In this document: in pieces, positions 55,299 to 64,000 of the stretch | Numbering within the stretch: position 1 is the first letter of the stretch | Layout: each line of letters begins with the position of its first letter | Origin: Streptococcus sp. LPB0220 | GTDB taxonomy: Bacteria > Bacillota > Bacilli > Lactobacillales > Streptococcaceae | Assembly: GCF_008727815.1 (NCBI RefSeq) | Contig: NZ_CP044230.1 | Span: forward strand, 1,720,001 to 1,784,000 | Reading direction: 5' to 3' | Length of the DNA stretch: 64,000 nucleotides | The notes under the pieces: generated by a model | Database searches by the model: none | The model's input: only the letters and a program-made list of their open reading frames with translations | Told to the model about the DNA's origin: nothing | Position numbers and translations under genes: made by a program

Positions 55299-56099
55299 CT
55301 ATACATCTCGATTTTTCTGGCAATAATCATTAACCGATAAATATGTCTGTGAATCACCCAGCGACTCCGCTATGTCCATAATCCGCGGTGGTAGTAATCC
55401 CACTCGCTGGACAAGTTCGTGATCGCTGAACAATTCCCGTGGACTGCCGGCGAAGCCAAACTTCCCGTGTTCCATAACATACACCGACTCAAACTCGGCG
55501 GCGACCCAATCCATGTCATGGGTGATGGTCACAACTTGGTGACCCGAATCAGCCAACTGATGGAAAATTGCGGTCAACTTGCGCCGGCTTTCCCAATCAA
55601 GCGACATCATCGGCTCATCAAATAAATAAATCGCCGGATCCACTGCCAAAACTGTGGCAACGCTCAACAGCTTGCGTTCCGACAATGACAGGTCATATGG
55701 ACTTTCAGCTGCTTTATCATCCAAGCCAACTCTTTTTAGAGCCGCTAAAGCCCGCCTCGTAATCGTGTCGTGGTCATCCATGACCTGCGCGACACTCCAC
55801 TCCACCTCTCGTTGAACGGTCGGGTTGAAAAGCTGATCGTCAGGATTCTGAAAAGTAATCCCAACCTTCAGTAACTTTTCGACTGGTTTAAGATCATTAA
55901 AATTTTCTCCATCGATCTTAATCACACCGGTTTGTGGTGTCAGCAAGCCCGTCAACAATTTGAAGAGCGTTGATTTGCCGGCACCATTTTGGCCGACAAT
56001 CGCCACCATCGGATCGGCGAAGTGTTTGTCTTCAACATCCAAGCTAAAGGACCGTTCCGGATAAGTGAACGTCAGGTGGTTCAGTTCAATTGTGGACAT
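55299..56099 (-). CDS. ECF transporter ATPase 2
   Basis: A 266-residue energy-coupling-factor ATPase: Walker A GQNGAGKST, Q-loop in GITFQNPDDQLFNPTV (the QNPDDQ hallmark of ECF ATPases), signature LSLSERKLLSVA, Walker B IYLFDEP and H-loop THD. It partners the preceding ATPase as a heterodimer driving the T and S membrane subunits. GGAGG precedes the ATG, which overlaps the previous gene by 14 bases. It belongs to the GC-rich four-gene cassette and is a separate set from the usual ecfA1A2T of streptococci. Confidence 0.92.
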   Translation of the reverse strand: MSTIELNHLTFTYPERSFSLDVEDKHFADPMVAIVGQNGAGKSTLFKLLTGLLTPQTGVIKIDGENFNDLKPVEKLLKVGITFQNPDDQLFNPTVQREVEWSVAQVMDDHDTITRRALAALKRVGLDDKAAESPYDLSLSERKLLSVATVLAVDPAIYLFDEPMMSLDWESRRKLTAIFHQLADSGHQVVTITHDMDWVAAEFESVYVMEHGKFGFAGSPRELFSDHELVQRVGLLPPRIMDIAESLGDSQTYLSVNDYCQKNRDV

Positions 56100-56922
56100 A
56101 ACGAACCTCCTTCAGTTCAGCGTCATTCACCGGATACCGGCCATCAGCCAAGTGCCAATCCATTTTTTGAGCAAGTTGCTGGATTGTCGGGGCTGGAATC
56201 TGCCAGTCAGCTGCCAAATGATTAAACACCTCACCCGGCCTGCCCTGGGCTACCATTTGACCCTCGTGCAGCACCCACACAACGTCGGCGACTTCGCACA
56301 AATCGTCAATTTCACTGGTGACAATGAAGACAGTCGTCTCTTTGACTTGGGCCAGCCATTGGAAAAATTGTCGGCGGCCAAGGGGATCCATCTGACTGGT
56401 CGGATCATCCATAATCAAAACAGCCGGGTTAGCCACAATCGCCGTGGCAATTGCCAACCGCTGGATCTGACCACCGGAAAGGCTCTCGGGACGCAAATTC
56501 AGCTGTTCAATCAGCCCCATTTGCGTGGCAACTTCTTCAACCCGTTTTTGAATCAGTCCTTCAGCCATTCCCTGATTAATCAAGTCAAAGGCGATTTCAT
56601 CGGCAACCGTGTCTGCCAACCCGCTTAGTTGGCCAGCTGGATTTTGCAGTACAACTCCATTCATGGCATTATAAACGGGCCAATTGTCGGACACTCGCTG
56701 GCCAAACATGTGCCAGTCGCCCTCAATCTCAGCAGACACCATTTTGGGAATGACCCCTGCCAGCACACGGCACAAAGTCGATTTGCCGGAGTGGCTATTC
56801 CCGATAATCCCAACCACCTGGCCGGTATGAACCTCCGCGTTAATCTGACGCAGTTGTGGTTGCTCAGTACCCGGATAACGGGTGGTCAAATTTTCAATTA
56901 CAATCCGTTTATCTTCGTCCAT
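56086..56922 (-). CDS. ECF transporter ATPase 1
   Basis: A 278-residue ABC ATPase: Walker A GNSHSGKST, a diverged Q-loop VVLQNPAGQLSG, signature LSGGQIQRLAIA, Walker B VLIMDDPTSQMDP. The D-D rather than D-E end of Walker B is noteworthy, as the catalytic Glu is replaced by Asp. The start at 56922 (MDEDKR) is chosen over a GTG three codons earlier because GGGTGG lies just before it. It overlaps both neighbours. It forms an asymmetric pair with the second ATPase. Confidence 0.88.
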   Translation of the reverse strand: MDEDKRIVIENLTTRYPGTEQPQLRQINAEVHTGQVVGIIGNSHSGKSTLCRVLAGVIPKMVSAEIEGDWHMFGQRVSDNWPVYNAMNGVVLQNPAGQLSGLADTVADEIAFDLINQGMAEGLIQKRVEEVATQMGLIEQLNLRPESLSGGQIQRLAIATAIVANPAVLIMDDPTSQMDPLGRRQFFQWLAQVKETTVFIVTSEIDDLCEVADVVWVLHEGQMVAQGRPGEVFNHLAADWQIPAPTIQQLAQKMDWHLADGRYPVNDAELKEVRYVHN

Positions 56923-57692
56923 ATCTTCCACCCAATCAATAAAATTGCCAATCCAGTCAGACCAATGTGCAGCGTCCGCGACAGGCGATACACGCGCTGG
57001 GAGGTTCTGACAGTCCGGTTGGGATTATCAAAACCTCTCAGTTGGAGAGAAATCGACCGCGCCATCGATTGATCCAAGGTCTTAATCACCAATGGAATTA
57101 GAACCGGCAGGACTGACTTTAATTTCTGAATCAACGTTTTTTGCGGATTGGTTCCGCGAACTTTTTGTGCCTGCTGGATTTTCCGCATATTGCGCATCAT
57201 TTCCGGCAAAATATAACACACCGACATCAGAACGTAGACGGTTTTATAAGACAATCCGGACAGTTCCAAATAGGCCGCGTTTTCTGAAATACTCGTGGTC
57301 ACCATAAAAAAGCCACTGGTCAAAATAATCACCAATACTCGACAACCCAGAGTGGTGGCGTAAATCAGGCCTTCTTTGTAGAACGACACCCCAAGCACAG
57401 AAAACAGCACAGTTTGATTCCGACTGTAAAATAATCCTTGGATGATCAGCATGGTGCAAATCAGAAACAAGCTGAATCCCAGCGCCTTAAAGATGGTAGA
57501 ACTCAATTTGGAAAATAACAATAGCAGTGTTGCGACAAGAATTAATCCGGCCTGAAGCAATAAATTCATACTGGCAAAGCTCAACAACGTCATGTCCAAG
57601 ATGAACAAGAGCTTAGTAATCGGATCGATCACCTGGTACCACTTGAGCTTGACCCGTGGCGCTCCAGAAATCAATGTTTGATCAGTCATCAT
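56898..57692 (-). CDS. ECF transporter transmembrane subunit (EcfT)
   Basis: A 264-residue CbiQ/EcfT-type membrane protein. It has N-terminal helices (LFILDMTLLSFASMNLLLQA), central helices with LGCRVLVIILTSGFFMV, and the two Ala-Arg-Ser-type coupling motifs MARSISLQLRGFDN and KIQQAQKVRGTN that dock to the ATPases. The gene overlaps the S-component gene (ATGA) and the first ATPase. The high GC content and codon choice match the rest of the cassette and differ from flanking DNA. Confidence 0.9.
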   Translation of the reverse strand: MMTDQTLISGAPRVKLKWYQVIDPITKLLFILDMTLLSFASMNLLLQAGLILVATLLLLFSKLSSTIFKALGFSLFLICTMLIIQGLFYSRNQTVLFSVLGVSFYKEGLIYATTLGCRVLVIILTSGFFMVTTSISENAAYLELSGLSYKTVYVLMSVCYILPEMMRNMRKIQQAQKVRGTNPQKTLIQKLKSVLPVLIPLVIKTLDQSMARSISLQLRGFDNPNRTVRTSQRVYRLSRTLHIGLTGLAILLIGWKIWTKINGL

Positions 57693-58291
57693 TTATCACC
57701 GCTAAAGAAGTGCACCATCCGCTTCGGCAGCTGACGATAGATGAAGAATGCCAGGTAGGCCACGCAGACTTTATCCAAAATATCCAAGACAAACTCATCG
57801 GTAAATGAGGCCAGCCACACTGGTGCATGATTGGCGACCATTACCGCAAACAATGAGTCACCCCAAGCGATACCGGTCTGACCACCCCAAAAGATGACGT
57901 TGAGTGGCGTTGAAATGACAGCTGAAACGATGGCAATAATAATAGCAGAAACAAATACTCGTCGCGCTGACGAGAACCACCCATTGGCGTGCAAAACTCC
58001 GACAGCAATCCCAATTCCGATGCTGGTAATCGCATACACGGTTGAAATTGGCGATAAGGTCAGCCCATAGATCACGTTGTTGATGAAACCACTGATGGCA
58101 CCGGCAACCGGCCCAGCCAACATGCTGGCAAGAAAGGTTCCCAAAGACCCCAGCCAAACGGGCAACTTTAACCCCTCCGCCAAGGCTTTGGCAACATAGT
58201 TAATCCCCACGGCAGCGGGAATCAAAGTCATGGTGGCAGCACTTAACTTAAATTTCCACATACTGGTACGATGAATCGGTTCTGTTTTCAT
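57689..58291 (-). CDS. ECF transporter substrate-binding (S) component
   Basis: A 200-residue membrane protein with about six hydrophobic segments (LSAATMTLIPAAVGINYVAKA, LGSLGTFLASMLAGPVAGAISG, FINNVIYGL, VYAITSIGIGIAVGVL, VFVSAIIIAIVSAVIS). The pattern fits ECF S components, where the first helices form the vitamin-binding pocket. I cannot assign the ligand: it does not match the ThiT, RibU, BioY, FolT or PanT signatures I know. It is the first gene of the cassette, with AAAGGAG before the ATG and a 150-base structured leader ahead that may sense the same ligand. Confidence 0.85.
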   Translation of the reverse strand: MKTEPIHRTSMWKFKLSAATMTLIPAAVGINYVAKALAEGLKLPVWLGSLGTFLASMLAGPVAGAISGFINNVIYGLTLSPISTVYAITSIGIGIAVGVLHANGWFSSARRVFVSAIIIAIVSAVISTPLNVIFWGGQTGIAWGDSLFAVMVANHAPVWLASFTDEFVLDILDKVCVAYLAFFIYRQLPKRMVHFFSGDK

Positions 58292-58443
58292 AATCTTCTC
58301 CTTTTGTTTTTAAAGAGCCGTGTCTGTTTAGACTTTCGGACGCAACGCTCTATAGATTTTTATAGTTGAACCGCTTCACCTTTCACAGATCCCTTAGTCG
58401 ACATCAGGGTTTCTCTTGAAAAGGATTGTTCAACAGTTCACAA
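58292..58443 (-). ncRNA. Structured 5' leader of the ECF cassette, candidate riboswitch
   Basis: From the predicted transcription start (about 58443) to the S-component ATG is a 150-base leader with nested stems: GTTGAAC (58434-58428) with GTTCAAC (58371-58365), inside it CCTTTTC (58424-58418) with GAAAGG (58384-58379), and CCCT (58409-58406) with AGGG (58394-58391). A later stem AGAGC/GCTCT (58351-58347, 58318-58314) precedes the ribosome-binding site and could act as an expression platform. I cannot match it to TPP, FMN, cobalamin, THF, preQ1 or T-box consensus. Confidence 0.5.
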
Positions 58444-58448
58444 CTAAT

Positions 58449-58476
58449 CATACGCCTATTTTCATAGAAGTCAAGA
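58449..58476 (-). promoter_or_regulatory. Promoter of the ECF cassette
   Basis: Minus strand TTGACT, 16 bp, TATGAT. A cre-like TTGAAAACGTTCGGG at about 58495-58509, just upstream, is only a partial match. Confidence 0.75.
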
Positions 58477-58569
58477 ATTTTCTGAATTTTTTTTGAAAAC
58501 GTTCGGGAATTGAAAAATAGAGCAAGCGCCCATGAGAATGATCGCTAGACAATTATAATAGGCCACTAT

Positions 58570-58602
58570 AAAAAAACAAACACCATTTCTGGTGTTTGTT
58601 TC
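58570..58602 (-). terminator. Terminator of the Cna-B adhesin gene
   Basis: Minus strand AAACAAACACC / GGTGTTTGTTT around AGAAA, then TTTT, about 22 bases past the stop. Confidence 0.9.
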
Positions 58603-58624
58603 ATTTTATAAAGGAAGCACTAGC

Positions 58625-61600
58625 TTATTTTTTCTTTTTCTTCAAAATATAAGCTGCAATGCTTGCCAAGACAAAGGCTAAAACTAAGCTAATAATAGAG
58701 ATGGTCGTACCTGTATTTGGTAAGAATCCTAAGATTTTGCCTGGTTTCTTCGGCTCTGGTTGGCTTGGTTTTTTAGGTTCAGGTTGACCCGGTTTCTTTG
58801 GTTCAGATGAACTTGGAGGAGTTGGTTGTTTTGGAGTTTCTTTTGGAACATGCTTGTTAGTAATCACAACATTTCCTTTACCATCCTCGTCGTTACGAGC
58901 TTCATAGCCCTTTGGAACACTGACTTCTCTCACTGTATAAGTGATGGTGTTTCCATTTGCTTTTTCATCTAAATCTGCAAAGGTATGGGTCCACTTGTTT
59001 TCAGCTGACAATTCTACTTCTTGACCGACTTTTTGATCATTGGCATAGAGTTGAACGCGAATACTCTTCGGACGAATTCCATCCTTGTCATTCTCATCAT
59101 CCCACTTCTTAGTGACCGTGACGCTTGTCTTACCAGGTGCATGGGTATTGGTAATGGTATAAGCAGCCTGATCAATTGTAGTCGTATATTCAGCTACCTT
59201 CTCTTCTTGAAGAGTATAGACGATTTCTTTTCCATCCTTGAATTTTGGTAGACCTGTGAAGCTTTCTTTCCAATCTGTCGCATTCGTGAGTTCTTTTTGA
59301 GCAACTTTTTCACCATTGGCAAGAAGATTCACCACAATACTTGCTGGACGAAGACCATCTTGATTGTCTTGGTCATTCCAGATCTTGGTCACTGGAATAT
59401 CGATCACCGCTGGCGTATGGGTATTGGTCAAGATCGTGTGAGCAACGTCAGAAGTATCAGCAGATACTTGGTAGCCTTCAGGAACAGCTACTTCTTCCAC
59501 ACGGTAGCTGATAGCTTGACCAGCTTTCTTTTCAGCTAATTTGGTAAAGGTATGAGTCCATTGATTGTCCGCTGACAACTCCACTGGATCTCCTACTTTT
59601 TCATCACCAGCATAGAGTTGAACCTTAATGGATTTTGGACGAAGACCATCTTGGTCATTGGCATCTTCCCATTTCTTCGTAACTTTCATCTCTGTCAAAG
59701 CTGGTTCATGCGTATTGGTCAAGACAACATTGGCCTTGTCCTTATCATTTACCGTCACCTTGTAACCATCTGGGACAGCGACTTCTTTCACCGTATAAGT
59801 GATTGCTTTTCCAGCTGCCTTGGCATCAAGGTTTTCAAATGCACCTTTCCAGTCATTCGCGGCTGAAAGTTCTACCACTTGATCCGTCGCAAAGCCATCT
59901 TTGTATAATTGAACTTGAATGCTGGCTGGACGGAGACCATCTTGGTCGTCTCCATCTTCCCACTTCTTGCTCACTTCTACTTTGGTCTTTTCTGGTTCGT
60001 GCGTGTTGGTCACGACTACTTGACCTGGGTTAGTTGCTTCGACAGCTTGTGTGTAGCCTTCTGGAACATCAATTTCTTTGACTGTATAGTTGATAACTTG
60101 GCCAGCTTTCTTCTCGTCTAAGTTTGAGAAGGTATGGGTCCATTTGTTATCTGCTGACAATTCAACCGCCTTACCAACCTTTTGATCACCAGCATACAAT
60201 TGAACCTTGATTGTTTTTGGACGAAGGCCATCTTGGTTATTGGCATCCTTCCAGTTTTTCGTAACAGTAAGGCTTGTCTTACCTGGTTTGTAAGTATTGG
60301 TAATCGTAGTTCCATCAATCTTAGTGGTGTAATTGTCCACTTTGTCTTCTGTCACTGTGTAGACAACTTTTTGACCATCTTTATAGACTGGCAGGTCTGT
60401 GAAGGTATGAGTCCATTCATCTCCTTCACCAGTCAGGTCAAGTGCTTGCACCTCTGTTCCATTTGCCAAGAGGTGAACTTTGATGGTAGATGGGCGAAGA
60501 CCATCTTGGTTTTGAGCATCATCCCAGACTTTCTTGACTGTTACCGTCGTGGTCTCAGGAGTGCGCTTGTTGGTGATGGTGGCTTTTCCATCTGTGAAGC
60601 TGGCTTCTTCTGTATCGACCGTATAATGAGTCGGAACTTTCACTTCTTTAACAGTGTAGGTATTGAGCTTGCCGTCACTGTCTTTATCTGGAAGATTCGT
60701 AAAGTGAGCTTTCCAGTCTGTTGCGGCTGAAACCGTGACTGGTTTTCCTTGAGCTTTGCCATTCTTATAGAGTTGGAATTCCACACTTGCCGGGCGAAGT
60801 CCTTCTTGGTTGTCTTGGTCATCCCAAACTTTTGAAGCTTCAAGATCGAGATACTTGATATCTGCTTCATTAGCGATCTCAACTGGGACTGCTTTTGATC
60901 CGACTGATTTTCCATCCACCGTGACGTGGTAGATTTGTTTGTCCGCATCATAGGTAACAACCACGGCATGTTCTGTTTCATCCAACTTGTAGTTTTCAGG
61001 TGCTTTGGTTTCTTTGAGCGTATAGATTCCTTCTGTTAAGGTGTTAAAGGAAAGTTCCCCTTTTTTATCAGAAGTTGCCGTCGCAACAACCGCGCCATTT
61101 GCATCAGTTAAGGTAAATTCAGCACCTTCAAGAACTTTCTTAGGATCATCCTTGTCCACCTTCTTGACGTGGAAAGCAGCCGAGAAGATTTGTGCAGTTA
61201 CGGTATTAGACTCACGATTTCCTTCATGACCTTTCGCCTTGTAACCAAACTGGTTATGGGCTTGAACAAGACCAGAACGACCGCCGTTATCTTCATTATC
61301 TTTGGTGCGTTTTTGCATCAAAGCCTTGACTTCATCAGTCAATTCACTTGGATTTACAACTGGGACACCAAAGCTTGCTTCTCCACGCGCAGGAATCGTA
61401 GTACCAGCATTTGCAACTAACTTGATTCCTGTTACTTGACTGTAATCAGCCACAGCTGTCGTCCAGATATCTTTGTCAGCAGCTTGCGCCATGGTATCTG
61501 TCGTAACGCCTGTATCAGTTGTATAGTAGACCGTCCATCCTTCTGGAGCTGTCACTGGTCCACGAAGGCTGACCGTGTATTCTGTCATCCGACCAGATCC

Positions 61601-64000
61601 GTCTAGTGTGTTAACGTCTTTTACTTTTGGCAGGACATCATAGACGACTCCGTCTTCTACTGCCTTATCCGTATTATTTTTAATGGTGAGTTTGTAGTTA
61701 AAGGTTTCACCTGGTTTGAAGGTACGTGTCACAATCGAAGCGTCTGACAGGTCATCATTTTTAGCGATATATTTGCGTGCATAGATTCCTTCAGCAGCAA
61801 CAATCGTATAGTTTGATTGAGCATATGGAATTTTATCCGTTGTTGAACCATTTCCGTTCAGATCATACACATCTTCCGTGACCCGATCAGGGTTGGCATT
61901 TTCAAGATCGTGGATCCCATTTCCAGCGACATAAACCTTATTGGTGAAGGTCCCACCATCGTCTTTCCCTTTCAGATCGGCCACGATAAATGGTAGACGC
62001 ACGCGATTAAGATCTTGAAGAGAAGCCTTAATAAACTCTTTTTGATCCAAATGCATGATGAGAGCTGTCCGTCCAGAATTGTGGTAGTTTTCAATGACAT
62101 CGTAGCTCTTTAAGAATTTCATACCTTTTTCATTAGAGGCAAGGTTTCTTTCAAAATCTTTATAGTCGACTTTAAGGGTATTTGGATCATACAGATCAAT
62201 GATTCGCAGGTCTCCATAATCCTTATCAGGATCCAAGACCACTTTGGTTGCCATCAAACCAAAACGAATATTTTCTCCATCAGTATAACGAACATCATTG
62301 TAATCTGTCGTTTTTGAAATCTCAAAGCTTTCCTTCAAAGGAATCAGCTTAAAGGTCCAATCTGATGTTTGGTCTTTAGCAAGGTTTGATTGTGTTTGAT
62401 AAGTGACACGACCTGTATTCTTGAATTCATTCTTGGTCGCATCATTTTCATCGTAACGAGTCTTCTCTGGATCTTTGAAGCTTGTATAGGTATTGAAGCG
62501 AATTCCTTGACCAGATTTTAGGACAAAATCATCCTTCATTTCCATCCGCCAACCGACAACGGTTCCATACTTGGTTAAGTCGATAAAACCATTGCCGTCT
62601 TTATCGGTTTCTGGCTGAACTTCTTTTTGACTACCATCTTCTAAAGTAAGGATGATGCGTTTCACATATTTGCTAATATACTCACCAATACCGTAATTTC
62701 CTTGCATAAGACGAGCGTAATCAATCTTGGTGAATTTTAACCGAGAGTCCACTGTCTCATCATAGAAAACAAAATTCTTTTGTGTCGAAGGAGTTTTATT
62801 ATCAAAAGCGATGATCCATTTATAGTTTGCTGCCTTGTATTCAGTTGAATCATAGACATCACCATCTGCTTTTTTGGCAAAACTTCCAGCCCCTTCCAGG
62901 TCACGAGAGGTCAAGCGGAAAATAAGAGAATCTTCAGCTGTAATATCCGGTTCTCCCTCTCCACGATTGGCAGGAATTCCCACAATACTTCCTGAGTTTG
63001 TCAAATCCTTACTAAGGACGTCTTTGAGAGTCTGGTCCTTTTCCAAAACTAAATCAGGAAACTTCAAGTAAAGGTAACTTGTATTCTTGATTTTTGCCAT
63101 GAATTCTTGGTGATAAGCTGCTGGATTACCGTTTGCATCTGCTGTAAACGTCTTAGAAACGGTGCCATCTCCATTATCTACCCAACCTTCAGACTTAGCT
63201 GTATCTAAAACTGCTGTCCGGGTATTGCCATTTTTATCTGTATAGGTTGGCAACTTATCGGTAAGCGTTACTGATTCTAATTGACGATATTGTCCCCCAT
63301 ACTGTCCTTGCATTCCCTCCAATTGAAATGCAAATGGAACAGATGATGGGGTTTCAATATAATTTTTTCCGTCAGCCCCTTTGACAACACCAGGCATGGC
63401 TTCCGCATAGTCCTTGGACATGGCTTCGTTCAAGTTTTGGTTGATATACTTGGTTAAGCGATAGTCATTGTACTTGGGTTTCCAAATGATATCATTGAGT
63501 TTTGCTTCTTGACCATTGATATTCAAGGTACCCGTAATATCCAATGAATAATTGGTCGGTGCATAACCGACTTTAAATTTTCCAATAAATGGTAAAGTCA
63601 GGACCTCTGACTTTTGGTAATTGTTAAAGTGAAGTGTGACTTGATAATCATCTCCAACTTTTGTAACCGTTGGTTTGTCATGCTCTGAAGCACTATTGAA
63701 GTCAGGGAAACTAACTTCTCGTAAGTACTTTCCAGGAACCTTCAAGGTCACCGTTACTTCATTAATATCCGTTGTCAAATTCTTAGGGGTGATCTGGATA
63801 TAACCAGACATGGTATCCCCTGTGTAATAGGACATCCCATCTGGATGGTTCTGTTTATCCCCATACATAAGGGTAACATCCAAGGCCCCATTATCCCCGA
63901 CTGCTAGCTCATTGGCAAAGGCTGTGATCGCCCCTTGACCAAGCTGGCCTAGCATCATGAAAATTGTTAAAATGGCAAAACCTTTTTTCAAAAAGTCTTT
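58625..64000 (-). CDS. Giant LPxTG adhesin with tandem Cna-B domains (5' end at or beyond the window edge)
   Basis: At least 1788 residues. The N-terminus has a signal-peptide helix (KKGFAILTIFMMLGQLGQ, cleaved near AFANE). A TTG at 63991 could start it, but the frame stays open to the edge and a true ATG may lie outside. About 900 residues of fimbrial/adhesin-like N-terminal modules follow, including a SpaA-type module (VKKVDKDDPKKVLEGAEFTL) near 61170. Seven consecutive Cna-B repeats of about 95 residues span 60860-58840, each with a Lys in V(T/S)K.W, a Glu in YTVKE and an Asn in TNTH, the isopeptide-bond triad. A Pro/Lys/Glu wall-spanning segment, LPNTG, a helix and Lys-rich tail end it. 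Likely a long, protease-resistant stalk; the ligand is unknown. Confidence 0.92.
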   Translation of the reverse strand, partial: KDFLKKGFAILTIFMMLGQLGQGAITAFANELAVGDNGALDVTLMYGDKQNHPDGMSYYTGDTMSGYIQITPKNLTTDINEVTVTLKVPGKYLREVSFPDFNSASEHDKPTVTKVGDDYQVTLHFNNYQKSEVLTLPFIGKFKVGYAPTNYSLDITGTLNINGQEAKLNDIIWKPKYNDYRLTKYINQNLNEAMSKDYAEAMPGVVKGADGKNYIETPSSVPFAFQLEGMQGQYGGQYRQLESVTLTDKLPTYTDKNGNTRTAVLDTAKSEGWVDNGDGTVSKTFTADANGNPAAYHQEFMAKIKNTSYLYLKFPDLVLEKDQTLKDVLSKDLTNSGSIVGIPANRGEGEPDITAEDSLIFRLTSRDLEGAGSFAKKADGDVYDSTEYKAANYKWIIAFDNKTPSTQKNFVFYDETVDSRLKFTKIDYARLMQGNYGIGEYISKYVKRIILTLEDGSQKEVQPETDKDGNGFIDLTKYGTVVGWRMEMKDDFVLKSGQGIRFNTYTSFKDPEKTRYDENDATKNEFKNTGRVTYQTQSNLAKDQTSDWTFKLIPLKESFEISKTTDYNDVRYTDGENIRFGLMATKVVLDPDKDYGDLRIIDLYDPNTLKVDYKDFERNLASNEKGMKFLKSYDVIENYHNSGRTALIMHLDQKEFIKASLQDLNRVRLPFIVADLKGKDDGGTFTNKVYVAGNGIHDLENANPDRVTEDVYDLNGNGSTTDKIPYAQSNYTIVAAEGIYARKYIAKNDDLSDASIVTRTFKPGETFNYKLTIKNNTDKAVEDGVVYDVLPKVKDVNTLDGSGRMTEYTVSLRGPVTAPEGWTVYYTTDTGVTTDTMAQAADKDIWTTAVADYSQVTGIKLVANAGTTIPARGEASFGVPVVNPSELTDEVKALMQKRTKDNEDNGGRSGLVQAHNQFGYKAKGHEGNRESNTVTAQIFSAAFHVKKVDKDDPKKVLEGAEFTLTDANGAVVATATSDKKGELSFNTLTEGIYTLKETKAPENYKLDETEHAVVVTYDADKQIYHVTVDGKSVGSKAVPVEIANEADIKYLDLEASKVWDDQDNQEGLRPASVEFQLYKNGKAQGKPVTVSAATDWKAHFTNLPDKDSDGKLNTYTVKEVKVPTHYTVDTEEASFTDGKATITNKRTPETTTVTVKKVWDDAQNQDGLRPSTIKVHLLANGTEVQALDLTGEGDEWTHTFTDLPVYKDGQKVVYTVTEDKVDNYTTKIDGTTITNTYKPGKTSLTVTKNWKDANNQDGLRPKTIKVQLYAGDQKVGKAVELSADNKWTHTFSNLDEKKAGQVINYTVKEIDVPEGYTQAVEATNPGQVVVTNTHEPEKTKVEVSKKWEDGDDQDGLRPASIQVQLYKDGFATDQVVELSAANDWKGAFENLDAKAAGKAITYTVKEVAVPDGYKVTVNDKDKANVVLTNTHEPALTEMKVTKKWEDANDQDGLRPKSIKVQLYAGDEKVGDPVELSADNQWTHTFTKLAEKKAGQAISYRVEEVAVPEGYQVSADTSDVAHTILTNTHTPAVIDIPVTKIWNDQDNQDGLRPASIVVNLLANGEKVAQKELTNATDWKESFTGLPKFKDGKEIVYTLQEEKVAEYTTTIDQAAYTITNTHAPGKTSVTVTKKWDDENDKDGIRPKSIRVQLYANDQKVGQEVELSAENKWTHTFADLDEKANGNTITYTVREVSVPKGYEARNDEDGKGNVVITNKHVPKETPKQPTPPSSSEPKKPGQPEPKKPSQPEPKKPGKILGFLPNTGTTISIISLVLAFVLASIAAYILKKKKK

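Noticed and set aside
55219..55326. Small plus-strand gene MVEKNREFLPEAEVNPST at the ECF boundary
   Set aside because: It overlaps the stop of the ATPase gene antisense, has no ribosome-binding site and no promoter; the minus-strand remnant is an equally good reading.
58495..58509. cre site upstream of the ECF promoter
   Set aside because: TTGAAAACGTTCGGG lacks the conserved C near the right end; too weak to call without other evidence.

Overview
This window is chromosomal DNA from a low-GC Firmicute, almost certainly an oral Streptococcus of the mitis/sanguinis type. The S6-SSB-S18 operon encodes an S18 that reads like the pneumococcal protein. uvrA sits beside corA and an M24 peptidase as in pneumococci. 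Three surface proteins end in LPxTG sorting signals, and there is a phosphoketolase, a dexB-type glucan 1,6-alpha-glucosidase and a czcD/sczA zinc-efflux pair. No rRNA, tRNA, CRISPR array or intact insertion sequence was seen.

Layout. 0-5 kb: a partial M24 peptidase and uvrA (minus), divergent from corA and a DUF1129 membrane protein. 5-8.4 kb: a decayed IS3-type remnant, a start-less peptide remnant, an AT-rich ABC ATPase/permease fusion and a GNAT acetyltransferase. 8.5-9.7 kb: rpsF-ssb-rpsR. 9.9-12.2 kb: a GT2/GtrA glycosyltransferase, a phosphodiester glycosidase and a membrane protein. 12.3-17.2 kb: a wall-anchored 5'-nucleotidase and phosphoketolase, separated by a 175-bp repeat. 17.4-32.1 kb: a complete histidine-utilisation cluster (hutI divergent from hutU, ftcD-type transferase, cyclodeaminase, fhs, hutD, permease, hutH, hutG) with a large BTAD/AAA regulator convergent to it. 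32.3-35.5 kb: metE-metF with a MET-box. 35.8-39.7 kb: dexB and a GH31 glucosidase, each with its own promoter and a cre-like site. 39.7-45.5 kb: a second 175-bp repeat, a potassium-uptake pair, a nucleoside phosphorylase, a sugar acetyltransferase, a DeoR regulator and a HAD phosphatase. 45.7-50.0 kb: an LPxTG von Willebrand A protein and an SF2 helicase with a membrane segment. 50.1-55.3 kb: a Zn alcohol dehydrogenase, czcD/sczA with palindromic operators, small membrane proteins, an AEC transporter and a pnuC pseudogene. 55.3-58.5 kb: a GC-rich four-gene ECF transporter cassette behind a structured leader. 58.6-64 kb: a giant LPxTG adhesin with seven Cna-B repeats, running to the right edge.

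How it fits together. The hut cluster encodes histidine import and conversion to glutamate, with two alternative routes from formiminoglutamate: hydrolysis by HutG, or transfer to tetrahydrofolate with possible ATP recovery through Fhs. dexB and GH31 suggest intracellular alpha-glucan and oligosaccharide use under carbon-catabolite control. The surface nucleotidase, the vWA protein and the Cna-B adhesin point to host or biofilm interaction. The likeliest novelty is in the foreign-looking ECF cassette with its unassigned leader RNA, the membrane-segment helicase, the AT-rich ABC locus with its peptide remnant, and the repeated 175-bp palindromic element.
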